Both the position numbers and the translations under genes were made by a program. The notes below the pieces were generated by a model that was not told where the DNA came from, searched no databases, and worked only from the letters and a program-made list of their open reading frames with translations. From Niastella sp. (lineage in GTDB: Bacteria; Bacteroidota; Bacteroidia; Chitinophagales; Chitinophagaceae), in assembly GCA_016710595.1 (NCBI GenBank), contig JADJVM010000006.1, forward strand, positions 241,501 to 305,500: a stretch of 64,000 nucleotides of DNA, written 5' to 3'. Positions 62,049 to 64,000 of the stretch are shown piece after piece (positions within the stretch are counted from its first letter, which is position 1; each line of letters opens with the position of its first letter).

Positions 62049-63224
62049 ATGAGCAACGCAACCGAACTGATTCACAGCATTCCTACCGATCCATTAACAG
62101 GCGCCATAAGTGTGCCTATTTATCAAACCAGTACATTTGTACAGGAAGCACCCGGCGTAAATAAAGGATACGATTATGCCCGTACCGGAAACCCTACCCG
62201 TTTTGCATTAGAAACCCTTATCGCCAAATTAGAATGTGGCCATACAGGGGCCGCTTTTAGTAGTGGCTTAGCAGCCATTGATGCCGTATTGAAATTGTTA
62301 AAATCCGGCGATGAAATTGTTGCCGTAGATGATATCTATGGCGGTGCATTCAGGTTATTCACTCATGTGTATGAAAAATTCGGCATCCGGGTAAACTATG
62401 TAGATGCTACTGATCCCATAAATATTTTTAATGCCCTTACACCAGCCACCCGCCTCATTTGGATTGAAACACCTACCAATCCAACTTTAAAAATCAGCGA
62501 TATCAAAACCATTGCTGCTATTGCAAAGGCCCAGTCATGCTGGCTTTGCGTAGATAACACTTTTGCCTCGCCTGCCTTACAAAAACCCATTTTACTGGGT
62601 GCTGATATCGTAGTGCATAGCGCTACCAAATACCTGGGCGGCCATTCTGACCTCATTGCAGGATTGGTAGTAACCAAAGAAAAAGAATTGGGTGAAAAAA
62701 TAAAATTTATACAGAATGCTTCTGGCGCTATCCTTTCAGCCTTTGACAGTTGGTTGGTGATCCGTGGCATTGAAACCCTCCCCCTGAGAATAGAAAAGCA
62801 TTGCAGCAATGCCCAGGCCGTTGCAACATTCTTACAGGAGCATCCTGCTGTTGATAAAGTGTATTACCCCGGGCTAAGCACACATCCCAATCATGATATT
62901 GCAAAAAAACAGGCTTCTGGTTTTGGCGGCATCGTGTCATTCAGTTTAAAAGAAGATACAGAAGATACCGCAATTGCATTTGTTACGGCTACTCAATATT
63001 TTAAACTAGCGGAAAGCCTGGGCGGAATTAAAAGCCTGCTTTGCCACCCCGCCACGATGACCCATAAAAGTATCCCGGCCGAAAAAAGAAAATCGGCAGG
63101 TGTGGCAAATAGCTTGGTAAGGCTGAGTGTGGGATTAGAAGATGCCGGGGACCTTATAAAAGATATTGAACAAGCTTTTGAAAAAATAAATTACAAAATA
63201 TTTTTATTAAAAAATCAAATTTAA
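62049..63224 (+). CDS. Cystathionine gamma-synthase/PLP-dependent transsulfuration enzyme
   Basis: 391 aa from ATG 62049; an upstream TTG at 62010 would add 13 residues unlike the family. PLP Lys194 in SATKYLGGHSD, the phosphate-binding GHTGAAFSSGLAAI and the YARTGNPT region are all present. The family includes gamma-synthase, gamma-lyase and O-acetylhomoserine sulfhydrylase. Control by a SAM riboswitch favours a role in methionine synthesis. Its stop overlaps the next start by one base. Confidence 0.9.
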   Translation: MSNATELIHSIPTDPLTGAISVPIYQTSTFVQEAPGVNKGYDYARTGNPTRFALETLIAKLECGHTGAAFSSGLAAIDAVLKLLKSGDEIVAVDDIYGGAFRLFTHVYEKFGIRVNYVDATDPINIFNALTPATRLIWIETPTNPTLKISDIKTIAAIAKAQSCWLCVDNTFASPALQKPILLGADIVVHSATKYLGGHSDLIAGLVVTKEKELGEKIKFIQNASGAILSAFDSWLVIRGIETLPLRIEKHCSNAQAVATFLQEHPAVDKVYYPGLSTHPNHDIAKKQASGFGGIVSFSLKEDTEDTAIAFVTATQYFKLAESLGGIKSLLCHPATMTHKSIPAEKRKSAGVANSLVRLSVGLEDAGDLIKDIEQAFEKINYKIFLLKNQI

Positions 63225-64000
63225 TGTTACAATTAGAAAATGAAATTGCTCAAAAGCCCAAACATTGCATTGGTTTATTTGGATATGGAACGGTTGGGAA
63301 AGCAGTATATGATGTGATTCAAAAAACACCCGGCTTACAGGCATGTATCCAAAAAATTGGAATAAAAGATACCGGTAAAAAAAGAAACATCCAGGATGAT
63401 ATATTTACAACAGATGCCTTTGAAATACTCAACAATTCCTGCATCAATATAATTGTAGAACTCATTGATGATGCTGACGTGGCATACAAAATTGTAAAAG
63501 CAGCTTTGTTACAAGGCAAAGCAGTGGTAACTGCTAATAAAAAGATGATAGCAGCACATTTCAATGAACTTTGCCAGCTTCAAAAACAAACCGGCACACC
63601 ATTATTATATGAAGGAGCTTGCTGCGCCAGCATTCCCATCATTCGTAACCTGGAAGAATATTATGATACTGACTTGCTTTTAAAAATCAGGGGGATCATA
63701 AATGGTAGCACCAATTTTATTTTAAGCCGCATGGAAAAAGAAGGATTGGAATTTACCGAAGCTCTTTTGCAGGCGCAACAATTAGGCTTTGCCGAAAATA
63801 ACCCCGCATTGGATATTGATGGCCATGATGCAGCCAATAAATTATCCATACTATTGGCACATGCTTTTGGGTGTGTAATAAAGCCCGAAACAATTTTATA
63901 CAGTGGCATCAGTAAAATAAATGGAGAAGACTTAAGATGTGCCAGCCAAAGAAAACAAAAAATAAAATTGATAGCGCATGCACAAAAATTAAAAAACGGG
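63224..64000 (+). CDS. Homoserine dehydrogenase (partial, C-terminus beyond window)
   Basis: 259 codons are visible, with no stop before the window end. The nucleotide-binding GLFGYGTVGKAV (about residues 17-28) and the family segments VVTANKKMIAAH and GIINGSTNFILSRM are clear, with FAENNPALDIDGHDAANKLSIL following. It makes homoserine from aspartate semialdehyde, the precursor used by the upstream enzyme and by threonine synthesis. The ATG overlaps the previous stop (TAATG). No N-terminal aspartokinase domain is present. Confidence 0.93.
   Translation, partial: MLQLENEIAQKPKHCIGLFGYGTVGKAVYDVIQKTPGLQACIQKIGIKDTGKKRNIQDDIFTTDAFEILNNSCINIIVELIDDADVAYKIVKAALLQGKAVVTANKKMIAAHFNELCQLQKQTGTPLLYEGACCASIPIIRNLEEYYDTDLLLKIRGIINGSTNFILSRMEKEGLEFTEALLQAQQLGFAENNPALDIDGHDAANKLSILLAHAFGCVIKPETILYSGISKINGEDLRCASQRKQKIKLIAHAQKLKNG

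Overview
The window reads as a chromosomal segment from a Bacteroidota bacterium, most likely family Chitinophagaceae or a close relative (genus not assigned). Supporting signs are moderate-to-low GC, many promoters of the Bacteroidota type (TAnnTTTG, sometimes with an upstream TTG), few Shine-Dalgarno sequences, lipoproteins beginning Cys-Lys-Lys, two proteins with C-terminal type IX secretion sorting domains, a DUF4836 lipoprotein, TonB/ExbB/ExbD energy-transduction genes and a NuoG that stops after its Fe-S domains.

Layout. 1-2529 (minus): partial exbD, exbB and a MacB/FtsX-like permease. 2629-17219 (minus): one complex I operon in the order nuoA-B-C-D-E-F-G-H-I-J-K-L-M-N, with a promoter element before nuoA and a terminator after nuoN. 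Three extra genes sit inside it: a 73-aa two-helix membrane protein (between C and D), a VOC/PhnB-like protein (between E and F) and a 184-aa secreted protein with a pentad repeat (between J and K). 17430-21221 (minus): tonB, a small membrane protein, a PstS-like lipoprotein and a TPR protein, closed by a strong terminator. 21331-26774 (plus): LMW phosphatase-hisS, a DUF4836 lipoprotein and a small ABC exporter pair. 26794-33293: thiolase, rlmN, a Spy-like coiled-coil protein, two pseudouridine synthases and an S10 peptidase. 33344-37791: a tag-like glycosylase gene behind a possible attenuator, then dinB, rimM, rpsP and ffh on the minus strand. 37792-38410 is a 619-bp gap with nested inverted repeats and a 34-codon lipoprotein-like ORF. 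38411-44386: odhA (2-oxoglutarate dehydrogenase E1), divergent lplA, and ppk1. 44650-50242 (plus): rpsT, a T9SS nuclease, an M14 peptidase, rpsF-rpsR-rplI and a glycine-rich RRM protein. 50370-55399: a T9SS clan GH-A-like glycosidase, a MuiA/DUF4139 protein carrying a fragment of a TonB-receptor plug, and sucD. 55632-61691: a 2019-aa alpha-2-macroglobulin with an intact CxEQ thioester motif. 61729-64000: a promoter, a SAM-I riboswitch and terminator, then cystathionine gamma-synthase and a homoserine dehydrogenase cut by the window end.

Functional links: complex I, OdhA, SucD and lipoate ligase form a respiratory/TCA set. ExbB, ExbD and TonB power outer-membrane uptake. RpsP, RimM, Ffh, S20, S6/S18/L9, RlmN and two pseudouridine synthases are translation functions. 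The last operon is methionine/threonine-branch synthesis under SAM control. No tRNA, rRNA, CRISPR array, insertion sequence or prophage was seen. The most unusual items are the possible attenuator before the tag-like gene, the MuiA/plug chimera, the secreted protein inside the nuo operon, the duplicated arm after the SAM riboswitch terminator, and two genes whose promoters imply leaderless mRNA.
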